Below are positions 8,787 to 17,946 of a stretch of DNA of 64,000 nucleotides, piece after piece. The DNA lies in the IMG/VR virus record IMGVR_UViG_3300049847_000416, positions 1 to 64,000 of that record, one strand, 5' to 3'. The stretch comes from a virus. The notes under the pieces are model-generated. The model worked only from the letters and a program-made list of their open reading frames with translations. It was not told the origin of the DNA and searched no databases. Made by a program: the position numbers and the translations under genes. The stretch's first letter is position 1. Each line of letters begins with the position of its first letter.

Positions 8787-10216
8787 TTCTTGCGACCTTT
8801 CTTTTTCGGCGAGTCGGCGGCAGCTTCCGCCTTTTTCATACTAGCACTCACGGCGTACTGTTGGGTGAGGTTGTTGTCAAAAAACGTACTTAGATCGAGG
8901 TTTCCGACCACCTGGACCGGTTTGCCTTGCGGGATGATCTTACTGCGCATCACACTCAAGGTGCGACTATGATGCCCGTTTGGCTCGGCTTCCTCCACGT
9001 AGGCCCCGTACCCAATGGACAAGGCTATGTCCACAGTGCGGATAACACCCTTGGCTTCCGCGATATCGCTGGGTTCCAACATCATTTTCTTGAGCGCCTT
9101 TTCTTCCAGCGTGGACTGACAGGCAGTCCACAACAGCAAGTTCTCGCCAGTCGCGACCTCGCGCAACTCGGAGGAGATGAGTTGCAGGTCTTCGTGCCGC
9201 TTCTCCAGGGGACGGCCCCGGTTGTTCGACATTTCACCCAGGTAGTCTACGACGCACACGTCGAACTTCACACCCAGGGCGGATTCTTGCCGGCGGATCT
9301 CTTCCCGGATCTGGCTGCTACTCCACTTCTGGCCCGACGCTGGCACAAACTGGATGACCGCGTTACTGCCCACTAGAGCGCGGCGCTGCGCTACAGCGGC
9401 CCGAATTTGGGTCAAGCGCTCCCGGTGTTCCGTCGGCAACATCTTGTCAGCCTGCGGATACTCTATCTTCGAGAGAAACGCGGCAGAACGCTGCTGGACA
9501 GTGTCTTCCGTGTCCTCAAACGAAAAGTGGATGACGTTCCTCCGCATGAACCAGTAGCCCCACGACAAGTTCAGCAGCAGGAAGGACTTGCCAGATTTTG
9601 TGGGACCGACAATCACGCTGTACTTGGGCTTGGTCAGGCCCCGGCCCAGCAAGGTGTCAAACAGAAATATACCCGAGTACAGGATACTCCGCCAGTCTTG
9701 CGCTTCCGTGTTGTCCAAAAACGCCAAGAGGTTGTCCACACCAGGAACAACCGCAACGCGTGGCTCTGTCTTGGCGACCAACGACGCATATAGGTCCATG
9801 CTGGCACCCAGAGCCGTCAGCTTTACTTCTGGGTTCTCCAGATCCGCCCGAAGCCTAGCCTTGACAAAGTTGGTTTGGAGTCCCTGAACAATTTCTCGCA
9901 TCGTGTCAGGAGCTACCAACTCGGCAGTAGACAGCGCGTTCGCATAGCCTTGCGCCGCTTTCCATTTCGCGGAACTGTACGCGTTGGCTTGAGCGTAGTT
10001 TGACAGTAGGGCGCGTAGTGCCGAAACCCCTAACGCTTGTTGGTGTGTCTTGCCATAATCAATGGCCCGAAACAGGATTTCACGCTTGTGGTTGGTGAAA
10101 TCACCACTCATCGCCAGGAACAAATCGGCGTTGAGTAGTTCGGGGTACGTTTGGACGAACGCGTCACTCCGCACTATGTGAGCCAGCAAGAAATCTAGTG
10201 TTTCTAGTTCAGGCAT
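8783..10216 (-). CDS. Replicative DNA helicase, DnaB-like
   Basis: A 477-residue protein with a RecA-type core. Walker A is GPTKSGKS (204-211), with catalytic Glu in FSFEDTED (about 234) and Walker B VCVVDYLGEM (320-329). A LWTACQSTL sensor strand and a C-terminal lysine-rich tail (KKKGRKK) are also present. The N-terminal ~150 residues are helical, as in the DnaB N-domain. It unwinds DNA at the fork and is expected to act with the primase two genes downstream. Its start overlaps the previous gene by 8 bp. Confidence 0.9.
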   Translation of the reverse strand: MPELETLDFLLAHIVRSDAFVQTYPELLNADLFLAMSGDFTNHKREILFRAIDYGKTHQQALGVSALRALLSNYAQANAYSSAKWKAAQGYANALSTAELVAPDTMREIVQGLQTNFVKARLRADLENPEVKLTALGASMDLYASLVAKTEPRVAVVPGVDNLLAFLDNTEAQDWRSILYSGIFLFDTLLGRGLTKPKYSVIVGPTKSGKSFLLLNLSWGYWFMRRNVIHFSFEDTEDTVQQRSAAFLSKIEYPQADKMLPTEHRERLTQIRAAVAQRRALVGSNAVIQFVPASGQKWSSSQIREEIRRQESALGVKFDVCVVDYLGEMSNNRGRPLEKRHEDLQLISSELREVATGENLLLWTACQSTLEEKALKKMMLEPSDIAEAKGVIRTVDIALSIGYGAYVEEAEPNGHHSRTLSVMRSKIIPQGKPVQVVGNLDLSTFFDNNLTQQYAVSASMKKAEAAADSPKKKGRKK

Positions 10217-10706
10217 TCGCCCACTTTTCCACTGCCATACTGATCTGGTTGTAGAGGTCTGTCCGTGCCTGCATGGCGGCTTGCACTGACTGCTGATACT
10301 GGTGGTGAGCCACGTCAGCAGACTGCCCGGAAACCAACGTGTCGGCGAAGTCTACGGGTGTGGAGAGGCGAGCTTCCAAGGTGCCAGACTTCAGCAGGTT
10401 CTGGACCACGACACTCACTACCCTCGAATTCGTCAATTGGGCGATGCTCAGGCCCAGCCCGGCGTTCGTGCGAAACGCATAGTGTCCCCGGATCTCGGCC
10501 ACCAGCCGGAGCACTGGAATGTTGAGCGCGTGGGCAATGGAAAACAAGAGAAACGCCCGGATCCGCGTGTCTGCTGTCTGCGCTGAGGCCAAGTTCGTAC
10601 TGTACTTTCGATCAATCGCTGTGAGAACGTGTGTGGCACAACGCATCATGTGCTGATACTGCGCGGTGGCCGTTCTCTCAGAGACCACGTTGGAATGTCG
10701 GACCAT
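10209..10706 (-). CDS. Hypothetical protein; possible HTH protein upstream of DnaB helicase
   Basis: A 165-residue helical protein and the first gene of the replication operon, behind its own promoter. Residues ~45-95 (TRIRAFLLFSIAHALNIPVL, a small loop, then RTNAGLGLSIAQLT) loosely resemble a DnaA domain-IV-type DNA-binding unit, which would fit an origin binder or helicase loader next to a DnaB gene. That resemblance is weak. The -10 element ends 6 nt before the ATG, with no room for a Shine-Dalgarno site, so the mRNA is probably leaderless. Confidence 0.6.
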   Translation of the reverse strand: MVRHSNVVSERTATAQYQHMMRCATHVLTAIDRKYSTNLASAQTADTRIRAFLLFSIAHALNIPVLRLVAEIRGHYAFRTNAGLGLSIAQLTNSRVVSVVVQNLLKSGTLEARLSTPVDFADTLVSGQSADVAHHQYQQSVQAAMQARTDLYNQISMAVEKWANA

Positions 10707-10712
10707 GCTTAG

Positions 10713-10721
10713 AGTATACCA
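10713..10721 (-). promoter_or_regulatory. Extended -10 promoter, leaderless start
   Basis: The minus strand reads TGGTATACT, then six bases, then ATG at 10706. A start site about 7 nt past the -10 would fall on the start codon. No -35 element is obvious. A terminator hairpin lies just upstream. Confidence 0.65.
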
Positions 10722-10751
10722 TGAGCCCTACGTTATAGCACGAAAAAGAGA

Positions 10752-10778
10752 ACGGCCCCGGAAGAAAACCGGGGCCGT
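10752..10778 (-). terminator. Rho-independent terminator
   Basis: A perfect 10-bp stem (acggccccgg / ccggggccgt) with a 7-nt loop, followed on the minus strand by a pyrimidine run tctctttttc. It ends the PAS-protein transcript and precedes the replication-operon promoter. A (GA)n tract at about 10787-10804 lies between the gene end and the hairpin. Confidence 0.85.
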
Positions 10779-10821
10779 CAACCACAGGAGAGAGAGAGAG
10801 AGAACTAACGACTGAACAATT

Positions 10822-11424
10822 CTAGGATACCACAGCCCTCGGAATGCTGTCAAGGGGGGCCAAAGTGCCCATCCACCCGAGGACTTTGTTTTGGTGTTGG
10901 GTAATCTGTATCTGGAGTTGAACGCTTGATCCATCCAGCAAGACCGCTGAACACAACCAGGTAGAGTTGGTGCGGACCGCGTCTGCCCAGTCTTCACGGA
11001 GATCCGTCGAGTTCTTGAAGGCACCCAACCAGCCGCTGCCCTTGTAATCTAGCCGCTCCAAGCGGAGGCGCTCAAGCGCCGGCTGGTTGATCCACGTACA
11101 CTGCCCTTCCCGATCAAAGAGTAAGACTGGGGTGGTAGCTTGGTTGGTGGTCAACTTGACCAACTGGGAAATGAACATCACTTCATCGTGCGAGCGAGTT
11201 ATCGCATCGCGCATGGAACTCCCGCCGTTCGGCTGTATTTCTTTTTCCATTGCAGTGATACGTTGTTGAATATCGTCGATCTTGGCAAACCGGGCTGCGA
11301 TCCCGGAAAGCTTGTTGTGGACGACAAGTAGATGACTGGCCACTACCGTCACCCCGCCGGCGATAGCGGAGTAGTCGGAGAGCCACCCGGAGATTGTAGA
11401 CAGGTCCAGTGTCAATTTCTGCAA
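10822..11424 (-). CDS. PAS-domain protein with N-terminal membrane segment
   Basis: A 200-residue product starting at TTG 11424 behind an AAGGA site. A hydrophobic segment (about residues 15-36, SDYSAIAGGVTVVASHLLVV) is followed by a coiled-coil linker (KIDDIQQRITAMEKEI). A PAS-like domain follows: TPVLLFDREGQCTWINQPAL, a helix, GWLGAF, then two beta strands (WLCSAVLLDGSSVQLQIQI, VLGWMGTL). It has no kinase, GGDEF or HTH output domain. PAS folds sense ligands or mediate dimerisation. A membrane-anchored PAS protein alone in a phage operon is unusual, and its signal and partner are unknown. It is flanked by terminators on both sides. Confidence 0.7.
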   Translation of the reverse strand: MQKLTLDLSTISGWLSDYSAIAGGVTVVASHLLVVHNKLSGIAARFAKIDDIQQRITAMEKEIQPNGGSSMRDAITRSHDEVMFISQLVKLTTNQATTPVLLFDREGQCTWINQPALERLRLERLDYKGSGWLGAFKNSTDLREDWADAVRTNSTWLCSAVLLDGSSVQLQIQITQHQNKVLGWMGTLAPLDSIPRAVVS

Positions 11425-11439
11425 GTTCCTTTAACAAAT

Positions 11440-11476
11440 GGGGCGGGCAGACAATAACTGATGTCTAACCCGCCCC
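11440..11476 (-). terminator. Hairpin terminator after helicase gene
   Basis: Inverted repeat ggggcgggcagac / gtctaacccgcccc around a short loop, with a weak T-rich tail (atttgtta) on the minus strand. It sits between the intein-containing helicase and the PAS gene. Confidence 0.65.
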
Positions 11477-11525
11477 TGGCTTAGATGTGGATCACCCCCT
11501 TAAGACAGGAAGGACATACCCACTT

Positions 11526-14051
11526 TTATGATCGTAGGCTGGAAGCCGCTACGTTCCAAACGCGCTTGGCTTCCGCCACGGGATCTTTGTAGCTGTCTAC
11601 CACAATCTCCTGGTATGGATAGGTAGCTTGCACATGTTTCCGGCGATTGTGTGCGGATATCGCGAACGGGTGCGGCAACGAGATGCCGTACCGGCCCGGT
11701 GGGGACGTTAGAGCCACGTCGAAATACACGGCGTAGGGCTTTGTTTCGTGGAGCCGCATCAATCGGCCAATGGACTGGATCGTACCTTCCCAGTTGCCTT
11801 GAGACACGCCGACGCCGGCACTCAGGGTGTGCACAGACGCGCCCTTCGCAAACGTAGCATTGGTGGCTACCAGAACGTCTTCGGTCTTTGTCGCCGACAT
11901 CTCTTTGCGCTTACTGTACCGCCGCGATTTCGATATCCGGCCCGAGTGCTCAAATGGATGCAGGCCATACGGACGCAGTGCCGCACAGACTCGGCTAATG
12001 TGCTCGCGGTAGTGGCAGAACACGACTGGAGAAAATTTCTCCAGACTCAGTTGAAACGTCAGTTCCGCAGTGAAAGCGTGGAGCCACTCATTTTCCATGA
12101 TGTACTTTTTGTGGAGGTCCAGGGGTCGCAGATCGCCATCCGTTGCCACCACCATAGGAATGCTGACACCAAAAGTAAGCACCTTAGTAACGACTTTCGC
12201 CGCCAGGGCTTCCCCAGGAGTGTAGTAAATGATTTCAGGACTTGAGAGTAATTGAAGAAGTTGGCCTTTCTTATAGGGTTTATCGAGATCAAACGTGCCC
12301 GTCAGACCGAACACGACTTTGGGTTCTACCGCGTGCACAGCACGCAGAGCCCTTGCATTTATCTGAGTATGTACTTCGTCAACAAACACAACGTCGGCTC
12401 CCTGAAGGAGCTTTGCGGCTTTGGTGTGTGAACTCTGAAACAAGCAGACCGTCACCCGCTGAACGTCGTGCTTACCGGCCCCAACGAGCCCCACCGGCTC
12501 CTGGAGAACTCGCTGAAGGTCGTCACGCGTCTGCTGGCCCAAAAGTTGGTCGTCTACGAAGAATACAGCACGACCTTTCAACTGCCGGCAGTAGTGGCCA
12601 GCGATGAACGTGTTGTGTGTCAGGATGCAGTGATCCGTAACATACAAGCGATCAGGTGCCGCTACACGGATGCACTGCTGCTCCACGTCTCTCACGTACT
12701 CAACGGATATAACTGGACGTTGCGGTTCAGCACACTTTCCCCTGACTTTAGCGGCTATGAGGGCTTTGCGCACAAGACGGAATGGAGCAATCGCTGTTGG
12801 CAACTTCAGTACCAACTCGTATTCCACGCTCTTGCGCACGTACTGCTTATCACCAACCCTGTAGGTCTGGCCACGCCGGTCGTAAGACCTAACGCGCACC
12901 GATCCTCCGAGCCCCTCAACAAGCTCTGACACTTGCTGCACTAGGGGCTCCACACACGTGGAAAAGCTGAGAGACCCGCTGGACTTAGAGATGGTACCAT
13001 CTGCATCCATGAGGCCCTGCAACAGGGCAACACGGAAGGCAGGAGAAGCGTGGAGAGCTTCCCGAGGAATGTGCTTGTACTCAGCGTCCTCCCGACTAAA
13101 GTGGGTCCACACATACTGCTGTAGCTCAAGTCCGGGAGCAAACCGGTGAGAACGGGTTCCCTTAGGCGTGTACCCGTCAGTAGCGCTACTGAACTGATTC
13201 TTCACGTCGTCCGCATCACGGGAGTCACAGTAGATAACCACTTGGCAGTTTCGGTTAGTTAACAAAGACCCGTTCCCGATGAAGTACCCGAGTTCGTAGC
13301 CAGAGATTCCTGCGGGGTCTGCACCCGCGAACTCCACAGGAGCAGAGAGCATGGGGATGCGATCTTTCCACACGAGTCTGTTTGTGGCGTTCAACACGGC
13401 TGGTCGCAGATCCTGTGTGCGGACGGTGTGGTACCGTCCAGTACTAGAGCGCTCAACCGTCCATAAGTGATCGGCCCCTGCCTCGACTGAAGCACCGTCT
13501 CCAAATGTAACACGGTAGGCAGGCTTGACACCTTGAGGGTAGATAGCCAGCACCTGGGTGGGCTTTCCGTTGCTCCCGACTACGTAGTCCCCGACCTTCA
13601 GCGCCCCCATGGTCGTCCAACCTTCCGGGGTGAGAATAGGCGTGTCTACTGGCTGCTCTTTGCCACTGCTGGTGGAGGCTAGGATGAGACCACCCCAACC
13701 CATCCGCCCGTCAATCATCTCAGTCAGAATCTCATGCTGCTTACCGACAAGCTGGCTAGGGTCTAAGCCATCCATGGTGACATCGGGTGGAGTGCGCGTA
13801 TCTTCCCACCCGGTGTAGTACTCCATGATCGCGTCGTAGTGGTGCAGAAACGTCGCTGTGGGGATCTCGTCCCTGTGCACCGGAACAATCGGAGGGACAG
13901 GCCGCTCACTCTTGTAAACGTGCTTCATTTTGTACTCTTCCGGCGTATCTGGGTACGACAAACGCATGTGCAGCCGGTCATCATGTTGCACCAAGTCCGA
14001 TAGACCCGGCACGAACGTAAGCATGTTGCCGATTTGGACCATGGACGACAT
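11526..14051 (-). CDS. SF2 DEAD/DEAH-type helicase (UvsW-like) interrupted by an intein
   Basis: An 841-residue precursor; the start ATG 14051 overlaps the upstream stop as TGATG. After removal of a 349-residue intein, the host protein is about 492 residues: Q-motif region GLDPSQLVGKQHEIL, Walker A STSSGKT (split by the intein between Lys131 and Thr481), Walker B VVFVDEVH, motif III GLTGTF, and motif VI QSIGRLMR. This matches phage UvsW-type helicases, which act in recombination and fork rescue. It lies between tail-tip genes and the PAS gene, away from the main replisome operon. Confidence 0.88.
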   Translation of the reverse strand: MSSMVQIGNMLTFVPGLSDLVQHDDRLHMRLSYPDTPEEYKMKHVYKSERPVPPIVPVHRDEIPTATFLHHYDAIMEYYTGWEDTRTPPDVTMDGLDPSQLVGKQHEILTEMIDGRMGWGGLILASTSSGKEQPVDTPILTPEGWTTMGALKVGDYVVGSNGKPTQVLAIYPQGVKPAYRVTFGDGASVEAGADHLWTVERSSTGRYHTVRTQDLRPAVLNATNRLVWKDRIPMLSAPVEFAGADPAGISGYELGYFIGNGSLLTNRNCQVVIYCDSRDADDVKNQFSSATDGYTPKGTRSHRFAPGLELQQYVWTHFSREDAEYKHIPREALHASPAFRVALLQGLMDADGTISKSSGSLSFSTCVEPLVQQVSELVEGLGGSVRVRSYDRRGQTYRVGDKQYVRKSVEYELVLKLPTAIAPFRLVRKALIAAKVRGKCAEPQRPVISVEYVRDVEQQCIRVAAPDRLYVTDHCILTHNTFIAGHYCRQLKGRAVFFVDDQLLGQQTRDDLQRVLQEPVGLVGAGKHDVQRVTVCLFQSSHTKAAKLLQGADVVFVDEVHTQINARALRAVHAVEPKVVFGLTGTFDLDKPYKKGQLLQLLSSPEIIYYTPGEALAAKVVTKVLTFGVSIPMVVATDGDLRPLDLHKKYIMENEWLHAFTAELTFQLSLEKFSPVVFCHYREHISRVCAALRPYGLHPFEHSGRISKSRRYSKRKEMSATKTEDVLVATNATFAKGASVHTLSAGVGVSQGNWEGTIQSIGRLMRLHETKPYAVYFDVALTSPPGRYGISLPHPFAISAHNRRKHVQATYPYQEIVVDSYKDPVAEAKRVWNVAASSLRS
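12612..13658 (-). other. Class 3 intein with LAGLIDADG endonuclease, in helicase P-loop
   Basis: Residues 132-480 of the precursor. The N-terminal residue is Glu (EQPVDTPILTPEGW), so the usual Cys1/Ser1 nucleophile is missing. The class 3 WCT set is present: Trp66 in DHLW (block B), Cys329 in QQCIRV (block F) and Thr347 in LTHN (block G), followed by a Thr +1 extein residue. The endonuclease region has two LAGLIDADG-like motifs, LGYFIGNG (about 123-130) and LLQGLMDADG (about 212-221). The first carries Asn where the catalytic Asp is expected. It is clearly homologous to the terminase intein. Confidence 0.9.
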
Positions 14052-15277
14052 CAGCCACCCACCTTTGTGCGGCTGCTGAAGTAGGATACGCCCCCCGTTT
14101 CGCGAGCGGTGTGTAACCGAACGATGTACAGTCCCGATGCGTCCGTAGGACCATCTGTCTCGAAACCAAACACGTAGGGGAATCCGACCGACACGAATTG
14201 TGACTCCAACCAATCAACTGAGGTGTACGGGTTCTTTGGGAACACAAGATCGTAATTGAAGTAGTCCCCGGTCATGGTTTTCCAGGGACTGAAGAACGTA
14301 GCGGACCGGGCTGGGTCCGACACAACGCCACGGATCCGGGTAGGCGTGGCCGTCGTCGCCTTGGCGGTCACTCTGATAGACAATGCGTGGATCGGTCCCA
14401 CCGGCGTGCACTTGTCGATCCCAAAGAGCGCCAGGCCTTGGCCTGAGATCAGGGCATGGTTGTCTGTGATGTTGGGGTAGGAAGGCCCCCAGGGGGCTAC
14501 ATTCCGCGCTCGCAGCACGCCGCCCACGCGTGGGGGCTCCTGGGTGGCCAGAAAGGGCCACTGAAAGGTTGGTGTCCACCCGGTTACCTGCACGTCCGCA
14601 GTTTCCCAGGGTGCAATCAGAGCGACCGAAACTCTACCGTAGTCTACATTAAAGTCGCTGGCTGCATAGAAGTGTGCCACCGCAACGCCTGCGCTGCCGA
14701 AGTTTTCCAACTCGTGCACGGTCATGCTGTTGTACAGTGGGGTATTGGCCCAGCATTGGGCGTTGACGGTTGCAAACAGTACCCGGTTCCGGTAGATACG
14801 GACCCGATTGTTTGGAGCATCCACTTTCAGATCGAGATGTACCCAAGTTGGGGTGGACGACGGCCCGCTGTCCAAAAAGAAATTCGGCGGGGAGGTATAG
14901 ATGATCGTCCCAGAGAACTGCCCACCCGGTCGTCCGACGTACAGTTCCAGCCGGCGGTCAGGCGTAACCGCCAGGGCCAGGGACTGCACGTTGTTGTAAC
15001 TCAGGTGAGAGAACACGGTGCGGAGATTCCAGGATCCCGACAGGTTGATGGGGGCGCACCACATGCCCCAGTCCACCACCCCACTGGCGACGGTGTCGTA
15101 CCCGTTCGTATTGAAAAACGACTGTCCAAAGCCCGAGTTGAACACGAGGATGCCCTGCTGCAAGTACTGCCCGGCCTGCGGAAAAGCATCCTGTGTAAAA
15201 GTGAACTGCGTGAACCCAATGTTCCCGTATTGCAGGGACATGTTGGAGGTCGTCGAGAACGAGTCAAAGTACAGCAC
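14051..15277 (-). CDS. Virion structural protein, lectin-like (tail tip/fibre region)
   Basis: A 408-residue, beta-rich protein (GTG start). The N-terminal half has a concanavalin/LamG-like pattern, with a SLALAVTPDRRLELYVGR strand pair and a WVHLDLKVDAPNNRVRIYRN strand pair, as in phage adhesin modules. The C-terminal half, SGLYIVRLHTA, is unrecognised. It follows the hub-like and other tail genes and resembles the lectin-like protein at 17947-18951 in style, so a tail tip or fibre role is inferred. Its start lies 6 nt from a -10 element, suggesting a leaderless mRNA in addition to read-through. Confidence 0.65.
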   Translation of the reverse strand: MLYFDSFSTTSNMSLQYGNIGFTQFTFTQDAFPQAGQYLQQGILVFNSGFGQSFFNTNGYDTVASGVVDWGMWCAPINLSGSWNLRTVFSHLSYNNVQSLALAVTPDRRLELYVGRPGGQFSGTIIYTSPPNFFLDSGPSSTPTWVHLDLKVDAPNNRVRIYRNRVLFATVNAQCWANTPLYNSMTVHELENFGSAGVAVAHFYAASDFNVDYGRVSVALIAPWETADVQVTGWTPTFQWPFLATQEPPRVGGVLRARNVAPWGPSYPNITDNHALISGQGLALFGIDKCTPVGPIHALSIRVTAKATTATPTRIRGVVSDPARSATFFSPWKTMTGDYFNYDLVFPKNPYTSVDWLESQFVSVGFPYVFGFETDGPTDASGLYIVRLHTARETGGVSYFSSRTKVGG

Positions 15278-15283
15278 GTGTTC

Positions 15284-15292
15284 AGTATAGCA
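15284..15292 (-). promoter_or_regulatory. Extended -10 promoter, leaderless start
   Basis: TGCTATACT on the minus strand, then six bases, then the GTG start at 15277. It sits in the 20-bp gap after the hub-like gene, within a small palindrome (gtatagcacgctgctatac). Confidence 0.6.
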
Positions 15293-15297
15293 CGCTG

Positions 15298-17943
15298 CTA
15301 TACGAAGCCACGTAGCACGACCGAAACGTCGGTCACCGCATTGGAACTGATTTGAACGATGTCGATGGTTATCAGATCACCCTCGAACAAATTGGACTGA
15401 AGCCAGGGGCCACCATAAGTAAGCAGAGTGCCACCCAAGTTCCCCACTGGGATTTCCACAGGGTACTGATTGATGAGCAGGCCATTGCGCTTCAGATTGA
15501 ATTTCACCGACGCGCCAGAGACGGCAGTTGCAGACTTGAATGTAACCGCGATATCCCGGACGGACACAGACTTCTGCCGTACTGGGAAGGCGTTCGTAAC
15601 ATTCACGCCCACCTCGATGCCCGTATTGGCTACCGACGGAGACGAGGACGCCGCCAAGTTGAACATAGCCACGTCCGTGGACGGCTTGGACTGGTTGGAC
15701 AGCCGCTTAATGAGACGCGAGAACGCAGCGATTCCGTCGCGTTGAGCGATGGTGTTCGAGACTTTCAAGGAAGTCCGCAGCAGGGTCATTGCCTCTTCCC
15801 TCCACGACATGGACTCCACCTTGTACAGTGTATCGGTCAAGATGTTCAACTTAGGCAGATTCACCATGCAGGACTGACCGGGATCCCAGTCCACTGTGTC
15901 GGTGTCGAATGTGATCTCGCTACCCATGCGGTTGTAACGTGCCAGCAACGCCTGCGCATACTGGAGCACCACTGCCGCATCCGTGTAGGTAGAGAAGTCT
16001 TCCACAGCTTCGTAGATGCCCGTGCCGAAGCCTTCGATACTCTGCCGAAGCGCGATCTCTGTTGGATCCGAGATCAGATCTGGAGGTGGTGAGCCGCTGG
16101 GGATCTCGATCACCACAGTCAATACGTCGCCGGCTTTCGGCCAATTGAAACTGGGTGTCAGAACGTCATACAGCAACTGAATGGTGTTGTTGCTCATCAC
16201 AGTCCATTTGTATGACGCAGGGGCCGGATCGCCAACCACATAAAACGGCTGAGGTACGCCGTTGAGACGGATCTCCACAATGCGTTGCACCTGTCCATCG
16301 TACGTGGTGTCGATCAGGAATGGAGCCCGCACGTTGGTGCCGCTCCCATCGACGAAAGTGTTGAGTTGCCACTGCTTGAAAAACGGGGTGGCTTCATCTA
16401 CACCAGCATTGTAGGTCAGGGTCAGCGTGTTCGACTGCACGGCAAAGATACCGGAGATACGTTGCTGGTTCCGGTACAATGCTCTGCTCTGCAACACTTT
16501 CAAATCCCGGAAAATTTCGGACTGCGGTCCTACTGTGACTTCGCGCACGTCAAACGGTGCAGCGGTGACGGCGGACGGCAGATCAAAGATACGCACATTG
16601 CGGTCGTTGTCTACCCGGAGATTGTAGTTCGTGAGGTTAGCCAGGTTCTGTAGGGCTTCAAGCAACGTAATGTTGTTGAATTCCACATCACCTGTCATCG
16701 CTACGTCTACCGGTGCATCTACCCACGTGAGCCCTTCAGGCGTGAGATAGTGCACGGCGATGTCTTGCATGATGGCGTTCAATGTCGGGAACTGCAAACG
16801 CGGGTACTTCGCCTTGATCACGCGGCGTTGCAGTGTGTAGTCGAATCCCGACAGGTTGATGTCGAACTTGACCTCGCTGGTAACGTCAGACTGGTAGCTC
16901 GATGCCACCTCATAGATCTGTCCCGCAAACTGCTTAACCCACTTGTTCGTGCGGTGTGGCATATCGCAGTAGTCCCCATCGTAATACCAGATGACTACGG
17001 GCATCCCGACTTCGGGGAAGAAAGGCATCGGCGGAACAAAGTCGGCACTCACAATCTGGTGGTCCACCGTCGCGCCAGCCAAGTGAGACGCGGGGGTGGA
17101 ACTGTAGTAACCAGGAGTGACAGAGAGCACGTTTCCAACACGCGCGTACACCCAGAAGTATTCGTTGTCCACCTTAACCAGGAAGTTATCGGAGGGGAAC
17201 GTCGCCGCGCTCACGACCGTCATAGTGGGATTCCCCACCGTGAAAGGCAGTGCCAACGTCGTGCGGTGTGTCGGAAAATTGTAGATAGCGTTCGGACGAT
17301 TCTTTACCTGAAACAACGTCATCCGCGCACGGGGAGTGAAGTTGAGTTGGACATCGCCTGACGCCGAGTTGGGAGCCACCCACTTGGTAAACTCCACACC
17401 CTTCACGTAAAACTTGAACCGCGTCTGGGTGGCTGGATCAAAGATGGCTCCGCCTTCACCCATGCGGATACGGAGTTTGAGACTCGTGTTACCCAGGGCA
17501 ACCGGAATGATCTCTGCGCCAGTGCCTTGCCGGATACGGAGGTTCTCCGAGACCAGAAGCTGGGCCGTCGGTCCAGCGAAGGTTCCGGTGTTTGGAACAT
17601 ACTCGACAACCAGCGTGTTTTGGACGGTGGCGGTTGGCGAGAGAAGCAGGGTCGTTCCCGGCTGGGGCACATACTCGACCACCAACGTGTTTTGAACGGT
17701 AGCAATGTACGCCACCTGAGAAAAGGTGGTAGAAAAGATCTGAGAAACGCGCCCTCGAACCGCATTCGCCGCCGCGCTGGAAAGCACTTCAGACGCGAAA
17801 ATCTCCGACGCCCGAGCGAGCGGGGTTGTACCCGTACTCGCTACAGCCGTGGAGATAATGTCCGACACCCGAGCAGCAGGATCAGTGCTGCTCGATTGGA
17901 CGGACGTGTCAATTATTTGAGATACGAGAGCTTCATCAGCCAT
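15298..17943 (-). CDS. Tail hub / baseplate-type protein
   Basis: An 881-residue virion protein. The N-terminus (~1-75) is Ser/Thr/Ala-rich and helical. Residues ~78-120 hold two copies of a TVQNTLVVEYVP beta repeat. The middle (GFDYTLQRRVIKAKYP, then NNITLLEALQNLANLTNYNLRVDNDRNVRI) matches the hub-domain pattern of siphophage tail proteins. Beta-sandwich material follows, and the C-terminus ends in a small domain (VSVVLRGFV). It lies among tail genes downstream of the tape measure, where the distal tail and hub genes usually are. Confidence 0.65.
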   Translation of the reverse strand: MADEALVSQIIDTSVQSSSTDPAARVSDIISTAVASTGTTPLARASEIFASEVLSSAAANAVRGRVSQIFSTTFSQVAYIATVQNTLVVEYVPQPGTTLLLSPTATVQNTLVVEYVPNTGTFAGPTAQLLVSENLRIRQGTGAEIIPVALGNTSLKLRIRMGEGGAIFDPATQTRFKFYVKGVEFTKWVAPNSASGDVQLNFTPRARMTLFQVKNRPNAIYNFPTHRTTLALPFTVGNPTMTVVSAATFPSDNFLVKVDNEYFWVYARVGNVLSVTPGYYSSTPASHLAGATVDHQIVSADFVPPMPFFPEVGMPVVIWYYDGDYCDMPHRTNKWVKQFAGQIYEVASSYQSDVTSEVKFDINLSGFDYTLQRRVIKAKYPRLQFPTLNAIMQDIAVHYLTPEGLTWVDAPVDVAMTGDVEFNNITLLEALQNLANLTNYNLRVDNDRNVRIFDLPSAVTAAPFDVREVTVGPQSEIFRDLKVLQSRALYRNQQRISGIFAVQSNTLTLTYNAGVDEATPFFKQWQLNTFVDGSGTNVRAPFLIDTTYDGQVQRIVEIRLNGVPQPFYVVGDPAPASYKWTVMSNNTIQLLYDVLTPSFNWPKAGDVLTVVIEIPSGSPPPDLISDPTEIALRQSIEGFGTGIYEAVEDFSTYTDAAVVLQYAQALLARYNRMGSEITFDTDTVDWDPGQSCMVNLPKLNILTDTLYKVESMSWREEAMTLLRTSLKVSNTIAQRDGIAAFSRLIKRLSNQSKPSTDVAMFNLAASSSPSVANTGIEVGVNVTNAFPVRQKSVSVRDIAVTFKSATAVSGASVKFNLKRNGLLINQYPVEIPVGNLGGTLLTYGGPWLQSNLFEGDLITIDIVQISSNAVTDVSVVLRGFV

Positions 17944-17946
17944 GCG

